This document shows positions 24,397 to 34,322 of a stretch of DNA of 64,000 nucleotides, in pieces. The position numbers and the translations under genes were made by a program. Source of the DNA: Ligustrum vulgare. Taxonomy: Eukaryota > Streptophyta > Magnoliopsida > Lamiales > Oleaceae. Within the stretch, counting starts at the first letter, position 1. Every line of letters starts with the position of its first letter. Location: assembly GCA_963555705.1 (NCBI GenBank), contig OY743176.1, positions 43,911,026-43,975,025 on the forward strand, written 5' to 3'. Under the pieces are notes generated by a model, which saw only the letters and a program-made list of their open reading frames with translations, had not been told where the DNA came from and searched no databases.

Positions 24397-24723
24397 CTTA
24401 GTCAACAGTAGTGCTATTTTTTGTAGTGCTGTTTTCTCTTTTTAATATCTTCCTTTTAATAAGTTAGTTGAACTAGTTTCCAGCAGGTTGTTATGCAGTA
24501 GTGCCAGGATATCTGGACTTAATCTTTTTCCTTGGTTATAGTATTGTTTGTTGAGTTTCCAGTTGTAAGACTATTATAAATAGTCAGCCCATGGTTGAAT
24601 AAAAATATAGAGAGAAAATATTACAGAATCCTTCCCTTATCTTCTTTATCGTCTTCTCTTAGTTGCCATCTTCTTCATTTATTAATTAAACATATCAGAG
24701 ATTCAGTCGGATCCTATTTTGAC
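24397..24723 (+). repeat. Reina-like 3' LTR, second part
   Basis: It starts cttagtcaacagtagtgc and contains CTATTATAAATAG followed by AATAAAAATATAGAG, a TATA/poly(A) arrangement typical of LTRs. The 3' border is set provisionally at TTTTGACA near 24723. The 5' LTR of this element is off-window, so neither the end nor the target duplication can be confirmed. Confidence 0.55.
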
Positions 24724-25018
24724 ACGGTTGCTTTAACATGAAAATTCATCTCCTTTTCAGAAGAGAGTTGTACAGTATAATCTAGGGGCTCATTTGATTC
24801 CTGTGTAAAGTAAAAGAAAGCTTTATATGTTAACCTTGGAATACGAAATTGTTCTAAAAAAGTTAAAACATAATGTAGTAATACCGAGATGAAGTATATT
24901 GTGTAATGGCATCTGCAGTTGAATGTAGCAATTTCTCTGCTATTGGACCTATAGCATTAGCGTCAATTGAACCAATTTCATCTTCCAGTTGGGTTGTCAC
25001 TCGAATTTCGCGGAAGAA
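24724..25018. other. Intergenic stretch, nothing certain
   Basis: No repeat structure was recognised. A short open stretch starting MASAVECSNFSAIG at about 24908 runs under 50 codons and matches nothing I know. I do not call it a gene. Confidence 0.4.
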
Positions 25019-26320
25019 TAATTTGTGGGTATTGATTATATTTCATATTTAGTGGATTAGATGAAGAAGTTGGATCAAATTGGACTCACTATTATCAAAT
25101 GAGAAGAAGATTTGGAATTCAAAATCCAGCCGTTTGGATCTTTTTTTTCCAACCAAGCAGTGGCCAATGGTTGATGGACGTTTTTCTAGTGGGATTGGAC
25201 TATTATTTTGCACCGAAGGAGAGCAACTCCCATTTGGATTAAAAGAGGCGGCACTTAATTGGAGACAAGGGATAACTGTTAGGAAGATGGCAATTGTGAC
25301 TTTTGGATTAAGTAGGACACAAGAGAATTAAGAGAAAGAGGCCCAGTAGCCACTAAACAAAGAGAGGCGGCACTTTTGGATGTTTAATTCCCAGCAACAG
25401 ATTTTTGAAGGGAGAAGGCAGCCGCGGTCATCAAATCTTTATCATTGGATTTAATTTACTGATAGCATTAATCTCTAGAGAGACTACCACTTCTAACCAA
25501 CAAATGCGCACGCGTGATTCATTTAAGTTAGGTTATATATCTTCATAAAATGAATCAAAAATCTATCTATAATCAACTATGTTATTTGTCACTTGTATTA
25601 GCAATTCTAAACAATTACGACTTAGATTTCTAATTGGCTGAGTACCATTTTCACAATTAAAACAACGTGCACTTTGTATTAATTAATCAAACTAGCAACT
25701 TCAATACAAACAAAAGATATATAAATAAAAAAGAGATAAAAGAACAATGAAATTAATTAGATCTCACAATTCTTGAAGAATCAAGACTTCAATTATCCTT
25801 GAACTGGAATAATAATTTAGCTATCCATCAACATTAAAAAGAAAAACTAAAAGAATAATGAAAATAAAATTTGAACTCCAATCATGAAGATTTGATGACC
25901 GCGGCTACCTCCTCCCTTCCAAAATCTGTTGCTGAGAATTAATGGTCCAAAAGTGCCGCCTCCCTTTGTTTAGTGGCTGTTGGGCCTCCTTCTCTTAATT
26001 CTCTTGTGCCCTACTTAATCCAAAAGTCACACTTCCCATCTTCCTAATTGCTGGCCCTTGTCTCCAATTAAGTGCCGCCTCTTTTAATCCAAATGGGAGT
26101 TGCCCTCACTCAGTGCAAAATAATAGTCCAAGCCCACTAAAAAAAAGGTCCAGCAACCAAAATAATTGGCCACTGCTTGGCTGGAAAAAAAAAAAAAGAA
26201 TCTATATAGCTGGGTTTTGAATTCCAAAACTTCTTCTCAATTGGTAATAGTGGGTCCAATTTGATTCAACTTCTTCATCTAATCTACAAAATATGAAATA
26301 TAATCAATACCCACAAATTA
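25019..26320. repeat. Long imperfect inverted repeat, arms about 430 bp
   Basis: The arm 25019-25449 matches the reverse complement of 25878-26320 with small indels, roughly 85-90% by eye, separated by a unique AT-rich spacer of about 430 bp. Shared words include AAGAGGCGGCACTTAATTGG and its complement, and CAACAGATTTTTGAAGGGAG. A single-stranded copy would fold into a long hairpin. No transposase is encoded. It could be a foldback or MULE-type non-autonomous element, or part of a long LTR. Confidence 0.9.
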
Positions 26321-27351
26321 AACATTTAAAACTATTAGATTAAGAGAAAATATCACAAATTAAACAACGGTTATGCACTAATCAAATCCCCCCACACTTA
26401 GATAATGCTTGTCCTCAAGCATAAACTAGCTTAAATTTATCAATTGGTTCTCATCATTATTCATTCATCTACCTCCACCTATCCATCTACAATCCAAATA
26501 ATCATGCCTTAAAGATTTAAATCTCAACAAAGCAAGAAACAAACAAAAAAAAAGAGAAAATCCCCATCTACCAACACAAGACTAATCACTTCAACAATTT
26601 TTCGAAATCCAAATGTAGTGGGATTTAATACCTTCACATTAGATTCACACAACACGCTCAAAGTGTTTAGGGTGTAGTGTATTTATATATATACTCTCAA
26701 GTCAATTCTTGTCATAGGCGTGCTAATATGTCACGTTGGCACCACCAATGAATAAGGATCTTAAAACTTGTTGTAATGGAGCTTAGGTAAGGTGGGATAA
26801 GAAGGATTTATTTTTGGCTATTTCATTGAAGGAATTATACAAATTTCTTCATAAGATCTCATTTAAACTTCATGCACTTCCTTCAACCAAATCAGTTTTG
26901 AACAATTAAAATTGCATCTCTTGGCTCGATAAGTTGTTAGTGTTGCAATCACTATATATATAGTGATGTATAACTAGAAGGAATCAATCCAAGTATTAGG
27001 AAACCTACACATTCAAGACAGTTTATATCCTCGTGGTTCAAAAGGTTATGAACATTTTTTAGGAAGGTCACCTGTTTGACCAACTTATATATCAGGTTAT
27101 CAACTCTGTCCAGTCAAGTTCTTCATCCATTTGATCAAAAAGTAACCGATCTGAGGGCTTTGAATCAAGAAAAGTGATAAGCAATGGGGGTTTTGGAGTA
27201 GAACTTATTTACTACTGCGATTAAATGTTTTAATTTTAAGGGTATTATTCAAATTCTTTAATTTTAGAGAGTAACTAGTGTAAATTCCCCAATGCATTCA
27301 TATACACGGAAATGGCAATAGCCAAATGGGATGTAAAATTTTAGGGTTTAA
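26321..27351. other. AT-rich non-coding region with a Ty3-type LTR junction signature
   Basis: No coding capacity. On the minus strand 26384-26420 reads AAGTGTGGGGGGA followed by TGATTAGTGCATA, preceded by a GAGGACAAGC motif. This resembles the polypurine-tract/LTR junction of some plant Ty3/gypsy elements. If so, an LTR would begin at 26384 and run left through the inverted repeat. This is inference only. Confidence 0.35.
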
Positions 27352-28194
27352 CTAGTTTTACACTCGCATGATGCACGGACATATTCCATCAAGAAATACA
27401 AAATATTAGAAAAAGCAATATTGGGTGAAAATATCTTTTAAGAAAATGTTTTACGAAGAAAAATTAATAATCATGTTAGACCTTTTGAGTATTTCCTAAA
27501 TACCAAACATATAATTCACATTACGAGCAAAAGCCCAAAATGCTTTGTGCCAAAATTCATAAATAGAGTGTATGAACTGAAAACCACCACCTTCAATTGA
27601 TAAACTATAATGAAATAAAACGGAACAATAAAAAAAATGAAGAAACGTAAAATAACGAGCTTCATATTCTATAATAGTAATAATTATGTTCTGTAGATTA
27701 TATACAGATTTTGAAAAATCTCCTTATAAACAATATTAATTGTCACATTTGTTGGGTTTCCATCATCATCACATATCAATATCTTCAAAATTATATTCGA
27801 TCAACGTTATTGGTGATCAAAATAAAGTCGCATTATTGACTATATTCATTGTGAAATCATATCAATTTAATTGAAAACCCATTAAGATTTCAATCTAATT
27901 ACCTTTCAAACATCAAATTGCTGAAGAGGAAAAGACCAACCCAAATTCTTTTAGCAGACAAAAATGATCCATGAATGTGCACCCATGAATCGGCTTAGGT
28001 AAAATATTACAATGTATTAAGTATCGAAAATACCCATAAAATTATGCTTCCTAACCACATGGAAATTTCTAGTGCTTTTTCTAGTTTTTATATTACTATT
28101 ATATACTTCTCGTACGAGGCAGATTGTCAACTTTGGATCTACAACCCAACTACGTGGTTTTCACAATTCATCATAAATGTCTGATTCATTCGTT

Positions 28195-28864
28195 TTGTCA
28201 ATCATAGAATGTGATTCTCCGACTTTTTTATCTTTTTGAGAAGTCGCCTCCAGAAGATGTATCCGTGTCATCTAATTCATCAACAGCAGTCACATTTTCA
28301 ATTTATACAAGCTTCTCAACTTTTTGCTTTGGCTTGAGAATCCTATTGGTTTTTTCAGCCTAGACAAACGAACATAAAGCATAATATAATAACAATACAC
28401 ATTAAGGAAAATCTAAAATGTAAATTTAGATTAATTACCTTATCATGAAGGTCAAAAACTTCTGTATATACCTCTTCAGACTTGAATGGTGGGGTATTAA
28501 ATCCAAAAAATCATCTTTTAAGTATATCTAAGTTTATCAATGTCAAGAAGTTTGCACTCTTCAATGGTGCAAATTAAGGACTTCTAATGCGAAAACAAAA
28601 TTAAAAAATTCTACACCTCAATAGTATATGTTGATCGCACAAATTCATTTTAATTGAATAGACGATTCTATAAATATTAGACTAGATGACCACATAAAGG
28701 ATATTGGAAGAAAAGATCTACAAAAATGATGCATTTCTAACCTGATACAGAAATAAACACGAATAAAGACAAAAACGATAAAAGAATTAAAAGGAAACTT
28801 ACTCCTTTTGCTCCGTCTCCTTCTCATCCAACCAATTCGTCATCTTTTCACTCTCATGTTTGAC
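28195..28864 (-). pseudogene. HSP70-17-like (ER Hsp110/HYOU1 type) chaperone fragment, three exon pieces
   Basis: Three pieces on the minus strand match, in order, the C-terminal exons of plant HSP70-17-type ER chaperones. Piece 1 (about 28807-28864, after a TTTCTAG acceptor): SEKMTNWLDEKETEQK. Piece 2 (28439 to about 28530): GFNTPPFKSEEVY then TEVFDLHDK, ending at a GTAATT donor. Piece 3 (28195-28359, after GTCTAG): AEKTNRILKPKQKVEKLV, a stop, then an acidic tail. The exon/intron pattern is kept, so genomic DNA rather than cDNA was copied. Stops and the missing ATPase domain make it non-functional. Identity is from remembered family motifs and needs a search. Confidence 0.68.
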
Positions 28865-29073
28865 CTAGAAAAACCAAAAAGTTCACATGCACTTCAAAAT
28901 TTCCAATTCGAAAACATAAGACAAAAATCTATTTTTCCAACATATATTTCCACATAATATAAGGATGCTTAGAAGAGAAGGTTGAATCACCTCATCTATT
29001 TTCTCTTTTTGGAAGCCTAGATTTTCATATGTGTATAATCTGATTGAAAATTAAAATGTTTAGAAAAGTAAAC

Positions 29074-29685
29074 CTTATAAAAGTTACGAACACCATCATT
29101 TTTAAGCATGTTCTTCGTCACCTCAATAACTGATCCTTGAACTAATTCTATTTAGACCTGAGATATAGAAATCAACCCCAACAATCAAATAAAAAATTGC
29201 ACATTAAAATTCAAGAATCATTAGATCTAAGGAGATCCTCGAAGATAACATTTTTTTTTTTTTTTGAATAGTATGGCTATAAAGTCACAAAGGTCTTCTC
29301 TTTAAGACCTTTTCAACACCGTGTCTTATAAAAACAACAGATTATTCATAAACTTATTGATCCAAGATCTAACACCCAACACACACACAAAAAAAGTTGA
29401 TCTTAAAAAGGAAAAACAGATCAAAGATGGAAAATTTCCAAAAAATATACAAAAAGGATTTAAAACAATTAGAATATTAAAAAACAAACCATTTGATCCA
29501 AGATCTAAACCCCTACCAATAACCCATTATTCATTAAACTAAAAAACTTCGCTAGAAAAAAATATTACCTTGATCATATCAATGGATTTGATGACACATG
29601 TAGGAAGCATTCCAGAGGTACCTCCATTGACGAAGGGCTTGACGGTCGGCCACACTCCAATTGATTTTGACTTCTCCCCTCCCAT
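29074..29685 (-). pseudogene. Mitochondrial dicarboxylate/tricarboxylate carrier fragment, exons 1-2
   Basis: Exon 1 (29569-29685, 39 codons) starts ATG and contains VWPTVKPFVNGGTSGML and ends SIDMIK at a GTAATA donor. Exon 2 (29074-29157, 28 codons) follows an AG acceptor and contains ELVQGSVIEV then TKNMLKNDGVRNFYK. This is the start of the plant DTC carrier of the mitochondrial inner membrane, family SLC25. Damage: the second codon of exon 2 is TAA, and the carrier signature proline before xDxxK is Ser. The remaining exons are absent. Leader-like sequence upstream to about 29760 seems to have been copied as well. Confidence 0.82.
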
Positions 29686-30046
29686 TCTCTCTACTTTCCT
29701 TTACTCTAGATTTTTAACGCAAGAAGAGAGAAAGAAAGAGTTTCTTGGTTGGTGAAGAACACAAGGGTTTGTATAGTTATGAATCACAATTAATTCAAAA
29801 ATGGACACCACTTTCATCACTCACTTATTCAATTACTATGCCACACCAAGAAAAACCGGCAAATGAAAATTTGAAAAAGAAAAAAAATATATGTTGCAAA
29901 TGTTTGGGCTACAATTATATATATAGTACTTTAATAAAGTTGACCAAACATATCAAGAAATAGGTTTTGAATCTCAAAAGTTCCATTTGGCCTCTTAAAA
30001 GGCATGCCAAACAGATTCTTCATCTATTTTTTTTCTTATTTTTTTC

Positions 30047-30394
30047 CCATTTTATCACGTTAATAACTGTCTCTCAACCACATTTTGGTTGAAAATTTTG
30101 ACACGCAAATGTAAAAGTTAACAGATACACAACAGAGCATCCCAAGATCCTAACAAATCAATAATCAAACAGAAAAATACAATTCTTTTCACGATGTGAA
30201 TTCTTCATATAGTTAATTATCTTAATTATTCCATTTTATCATGTTAATAACTATTCCTCAAGCACAAAGATAAAAATAAAGCTTTTATATCTCCAAGCAC
30301 CTTTTATATATACAGACAGATGCAAAAGTTAAGAAACTCGCATCTGAGCATCCCAAGGTCCTAACAATCAATAACCAAACAAAAAAACAGTTAT
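30047..30394. repeat. Diverged direct duplication, period about 184 bp
   Basis: The block 30047-30178 (CCATTTTATCACGTTAATAA ... GAGCATCCCAAGATCCTAAC) recurs, diverged, at 30231-30394 (CCATTTTATCATGTTAATAA ... GAGCATCCCAAGGTCCTAAC). It lies between the carrier and pantothenate synthetase fragments. Confidence 0.75.
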
Positions 30395-30533
30395 CTTTTT
30401 CTTGATAAGTTTAGAGTCAGCTACATGAATCTATTCCAATTTGGATTCAATGCAACATGAATCTATTTCAATATGGATTCAATGATACATAGAGGATAAG
30501 ATATAAAAACAAAGTAGTAAAGAAAGTACTGAC

Positions 30534-30719
30534 CATTCTTTTGATGATCCTCCATTGCTTATAATCCTTCTTCCCAAGAACAGCAACATCAGGCTCAACA
30601 TTATTAAACAACTTGGTGAAAATAGTAGCAATACCTCAATAGAAAATAGGCCTGATTTTGCTACACAAACCCTTTTCAAATCTTTCAACTTTGATCCAAG
30701 TTTCATGTCATTCTGGATC
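30534..30719 (-). pseudogene. Pantothenate synthetase (pantoate-beta-alanine ligase) exon fragment
   Basis: A single frame of 62 codons on the minus strand reads HETWIKVERFEKGLC, then TKLFNNVEPDVAVLGKKD and YKQWRIIKRM, ending at a GTCAGT splice donor. It matches the core of PANC, the cytosolic enzyme that joins pantoate and beta-alanine in vitamin B5 synthesis. The FGKKD-type active-site motif is present as LGKKD. Two TGA codons interrupt it, one before HETW and one at the Arg expected before GIATIF. Only this exon was recognised. It shares strand and neighbourhood with the carrier and chaperone fragments. Confidence 0.8.
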
Positions 30720-31053
30720 AATAGCAAGTCAAATTTCATGAAAGAAATAGCATCAATTAGCTCAATAAACATGGCTTCTATTATCATCAGAATCACTTAA
30801 TGCTTTTGTCAATAAGAAAACAATTCTCAGTGGCACCTGAGACTAGAAGCCCATTATTCTTCCCTGCATAGTAATGGATATCCAAGATTCAATATAAAAA
30901 TGGATGACGACTATGAATCTCAAAATAATCACTTAATTGAAAATGAAACACACAAAACCATAAGAGGGTTCAAATGAACAATTATGATTGTGTTCACATA
31001 AATAACTCCAATGAAACCCAAGTTCATGATCAGTTGGAAAACTCAGCTTTTAT
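30720..31053. other. Non-coding stretch, nothing recognised
   Basis: AT-rich sequence without convincing coding potential or repeats. Its last eight bases, gcttttat (31046-31053), are the left target duplication of the MITE that follows. Confidence 0.5.
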
Positions 31054-31414
31054 CAGTGTTTTAAAAAGCGTGAAGCGTGACGAAGCGTGGAGCCCAAGAG
31101 TCAAGCTTTTGAAGCTTAAGCGAGAGTAAGCGTTAAAAAGCGTTTTTCAATTCCTAAATATTTGATTTAAATTTTACCCATACTTGAAGAAGTAAAAAAA
31201 AAAAAAAAGGAAAAAAAAATAAAAATGGCAGCTGCGCGCATCGAGCACGCTTAAGCGCGCACAATGCGCGCTTAAGCTCGCTTCAGCACGCATTGTGCGC
31301 GCTTTTTAGAACAAAATTTTTAAAAACGCGTTTTTCGCACTTCCGGCCAAAATGTTGCGTGGGCAGCGCGCATCGCGCATAATGCGCGCGTTTTTTGCGC
31401 GTTTTCGAACACTG
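31054..31414. mobile_element. hAT-type MITE with 8-bp target duplication
   Basis: A 361-bp element bounded by CAGTGTTTTAAAAAGCG on the left and the complement of CAGTGTTCGAAAACGCGC on the right. It is flanked by a perfect 8-bp direct repeat gcttttat (31046-31053 and 31415-31422), the size made by hAT transposases. The inside is strikingly rich in GCGC/AAGCG words unlike the AT-rich surroundings. It has no coding capacity. Confidence 0.92.
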
Positions 31415-31422
31415 GCTTTTAT

Positions 31423-32509
31423 TGTGTTCACACTGCTACTACTTTTGACCAGTGATGATGGAATAATGCTTAATTATATATAATTTTTACGGAGAATTTT
31501 TTTACTTATTTATATTTGGTTATTTGTGTTTAAACCTCTCTTTTCATAAAATTATTCTGAACTTTTAATGTTTTGAATCGTACAAATAAGTATTTGTGTT
31601 CAATCATACAAATTCAATGTAAAATTTTCAGTTCAAAATTATATCGAAGTTGTACTACACATCTAATACTAAATAAACTTTATCATATAAAACTTTTTTA
31701 TAAATAATCTTATTTTTTTTTAGTTATTTAGTACATCTAAAATTCGAGCTCCTTTGTATTACTTTTTATTAAATAATGAGTATTTTTATAGAAAGTTACA
31801 TTTAATACGTAAATAATTTTTTATAATGATTGTGATATTTTATTGGTCTTAATCTTATATATAAATAATTTTGTTCAGTCATACAAATCCAATGTCGAAT
31901 TTTCATGTACATTTATATAGAATATTTAATCAAGTTGTATTAAATTTTGTTATAAATAATCATACTTTTAAGTTCTTTGTTACATATGCATAATAAGGTT
32001 CTTTTCTTTATTAGATTAGTTATCAAAATAATTTTATTTACAATTACATTTAATTATTATTTAATATTAATGGCTAACAAATTTATTTATATTGTTTGAA
32101 ATGATATAGTTATTAATGGTGTTTTGTCCTAAGTGTTAAGTCTAAATTTTAAAATAATTAACCGTGTCATGATATTAATTGCTATATTTTAATTCAATAT
32201 TTATTATTCTTAGATTTCTACAATAATAAGTAAATTGTCTCCAAATTTACTTAACAAAAAATTGAGATGGTCAATCCTATATTATAATTTTCATCAAAAA
32301 AAATTACGTTATATGAATATTGAAAACCTATAATTCCATGAATTTGATGCATCTTTGTCAATCTCACAATTTTAGTTTTTTTTTTCTTTTTTATGATTAT
32401 CGAATTCGTTTTTTATACGTATTGTTTTTCATTGTCAATAATCAAAACAATGAATCTTATCTTTTATACGCATGGTCTACATTATTAACTTTTTCATCGA
32501 TTGTTTGAT
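31423..32509. other. Very AT-rich non-coding stretch
   Basis: Long runs of A and T with no recognisable coding, RNA or repeat feature. It may be the 5' part of the Helitron that follows. Confidence 0.5.
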
Positions 32510-32513
32510 TTTC

Positions 32514-34110
32514 AGAGTACATAGATATTAAAGATCCTACATTTAAGTGTTCAATTTGCAAGTCAAATTTTTTTGTTCGAGGAGAGAGTAGATAAGCGTT
32601 ATAAAATATGTCGTAATCCGAAGTTCTCACATTGTTGTAGGGGTGGACACGGTTTGTTTTGGGCAGTTTGTAATAATATTTCAATCCAAACCATTTAAAA
32701 TGGTTTGAAATTTTTTCAAACCAAACCATTTTTTGTGATTTGGTGTAGTTTGACACCGCAGATTGTCAACGAATGAATTAGTATATTCCAAAGCGAGCTC
32801 AAAGACACATATTCGTCTAAAATTTCGAGTTAAAACTAGCTCAATAATAGTATTCAGTTTCTAATTGAGTACTTTATTGTGAATCAATTCATGTTGATAA
32901 ACAAACTAATTATATAGAAGCAAACATTTAATTTTTTCTTAAATAAACTGTAGTTGATTCTTACATTAAAAATTTTATTTTAAGAAAATGTCTTGAATGA
33001 TGATTATGAAATACGGGAGAAGAATTATTCCAAATGCTTGTGGATTTGAACATATTAATCTTTGACTCCTTAATTTTGATTTGTTGACAATAAAAAGTGT
33101 GTTGCATTTTTTTTAAAACTGAACGTTTGCCTTTATTTTTATTTATTTTTTAAAATTTGGCAGGTCGGCTGTTTGAAATCGCGATTTTGACAATTGAAAT
33201 ATAAACCAAACCGTTTAAGGCAGTTTGGAATCACACAGTCAAAATTGTCATAAGATTGAGAGTTTGTTGCCTGATAATGGTTCAGCTCCGCAATTTGCGA
33301 ATAGGTTGACAGCAGAAAAGGGTCGTAGGGTATGTATTATGTATTTATTGCTTATATATTTATATTGTTTACGAATAATTTTGTTGTGATAGTCTAAAAT
33401 TTAATTTATGTCTTTTAATGTCCCCCGGTAGGAGTGAATCATGCGATTCAATGTTGCATGATTGTATAGTTTTCTGATTTGAAAGGTATGCTAGACAAGT
33501 AAAACAAATTGGTAAGACAGTTTAAGTCGATTAGAGAAAAGATGATTGAGGAAAATAATTTAAATGTAAGACTTATACTTATTAGTAGGTGGGCGACTAA
33601 TGATAGGCGATATGATTTTCCTATTGTCGATGAAATTGTCGGATTCATTGTCGGTGGATTTTGGTACACAACCTGGACACATGAATATCATTATTGCGCC
33701 ACATGGTGGATCGTTGCAGTGGATAAGCGAAGTGCATCCACTTTATTTGCCTTTACAGTATCCATTGCTCTTTCTGAAAAATATTAATCAAACATAAGGA
33801 TTATAGAATGGAACAAGGTTGATAGTTACAAAATTTGTCGACCATGATCTAGAAAGTCAAATTCTTTATAAGAGCAATGCAGGACATAAGTTCTTTATTC
33901 CAAGGACGTCGTTGAGCCCTTCTGATTCTAGGGTACCTATTAGATTTCCAAGAAGATAATTTCCATTGATAGTGTCATATGCCATGACTATCAATAAGAG
34001 TCAGAGACAATCACTCTCGCATGTGAGACTTCTTCTTAAACGGCTGGTGTTTATACATCGACAACTTTATGTTGCAATTTCTATGGTGACAAAATTGTTC
34101 CTGATTAAAG
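32514..34110 (+). pseudogene. Helitron Rep/helicase protein remnants
   Basis: Pieces in several frames: N-terminal zinc-like DIKDPTFKCSICKS (about 32520-32565) with VDKRYKICRNPKFSHCC after a frameshift; after an insertion, RIESLLPDNGSAPQFA (about 33255-33302); the Helitron-like N domain, RYDFPIVDEIVGFIVG (33610-33657) and, in another frame, QWISEVHPLYLPLQYPLLF; then the Pif1-type helicase C-terminus, KFFIPRTSLSPSD and VSYAMTINKSQRQSL (about 33890-34020), with RQLYVAIS in the last helicase motif. The Walker region and the HUH nuclease motif are missing. This is established Helitron protein order; the frames are broken many times. Confidence 0.8.
32640..33240. mobile_element. Insertion inside the Helitron remnant, possible hAT-like MITE
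   Basis: About 600 bp separates two adjacent segments of the Helitron N-terminal protein. It begins TAGGGGTGGACACGGTTTG and contains palindromic AAACCATTTAAAATGGTTT with further AACC/GGTT repeats, and its right part repeats the CAAACCGTTTAAGGCAGTTTG theme. Termini and target duplication were not resolved. Confidence 0.45.
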
Positions 34111-34322
34111 ATGTTGATTTGTGGTAAGAATGGAAGACCAACAAAATCAACAAACAATATTGTGTACAAAGAAAATTTGTAATCATATGAAACCAATAAA
34201 TAATGATCTTATATCTTATTTGCTAAATTTATTTATTTTATCTAAATAATTTATCTAATTTCACATTGAATTATTTTTTTTCCAGACGTTTCTTCCCGTG
34301 TATCGCACAGGTGATTCACTAG

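Larger units (their letters stand above)
27352..30719 (-). mobile_element. Probable non-autonomous Helitron carrying host gene fragments
   Basis: On the minus strand 27352-27385 reads TCCGTGCATCATGCGAGTG then TAAAACTAG next to T. This is a degenerate version of the Helitron 3' end (short palindrome, about 10 bp, CTAG, then T), and it resembles the better end at 34285-34322. Upstream on the same strand lie exon-sized pieces of three unrelated nuclear genes with their splice signals, a classic mark of Helitron capture. The 5' TC end was not identified; the right border given is simply the end of the last recognised fragment. It encodes no Rep/helicase. Confidence 0.55.
32510..34322 (+). mobile_element. 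Decayed autonomous-type Helitron remnant with 3' terminus
   Basis: Separate pieces of Helitron Rep/helicase proteins lie in order on the plus strand, and the region ends at a good Helitron 3' terminus: CCCGTGTATCGCACAGG (palindromic), GTGATTCA, then CTAG at 34319-34322 followed by T. Most of the Rep HUH domain and the middle of the helicase are deleted, so it cannot move by itself. The 5' TC end was not found. Confidence 0.78.

Noticed and set aside
24908..25054. Short frame beginning MASAVECSNFSAIG as a captured host exon
   Set aside because: Under 50 codons, no family recognised, no clear splice sites.
30479..30796. 105-codon minus-strand frame overlapping the pantothenate synthetase fragment
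   Set aside because: It is an out-of-frame reading; the real similarity lies in another frame with two stops.
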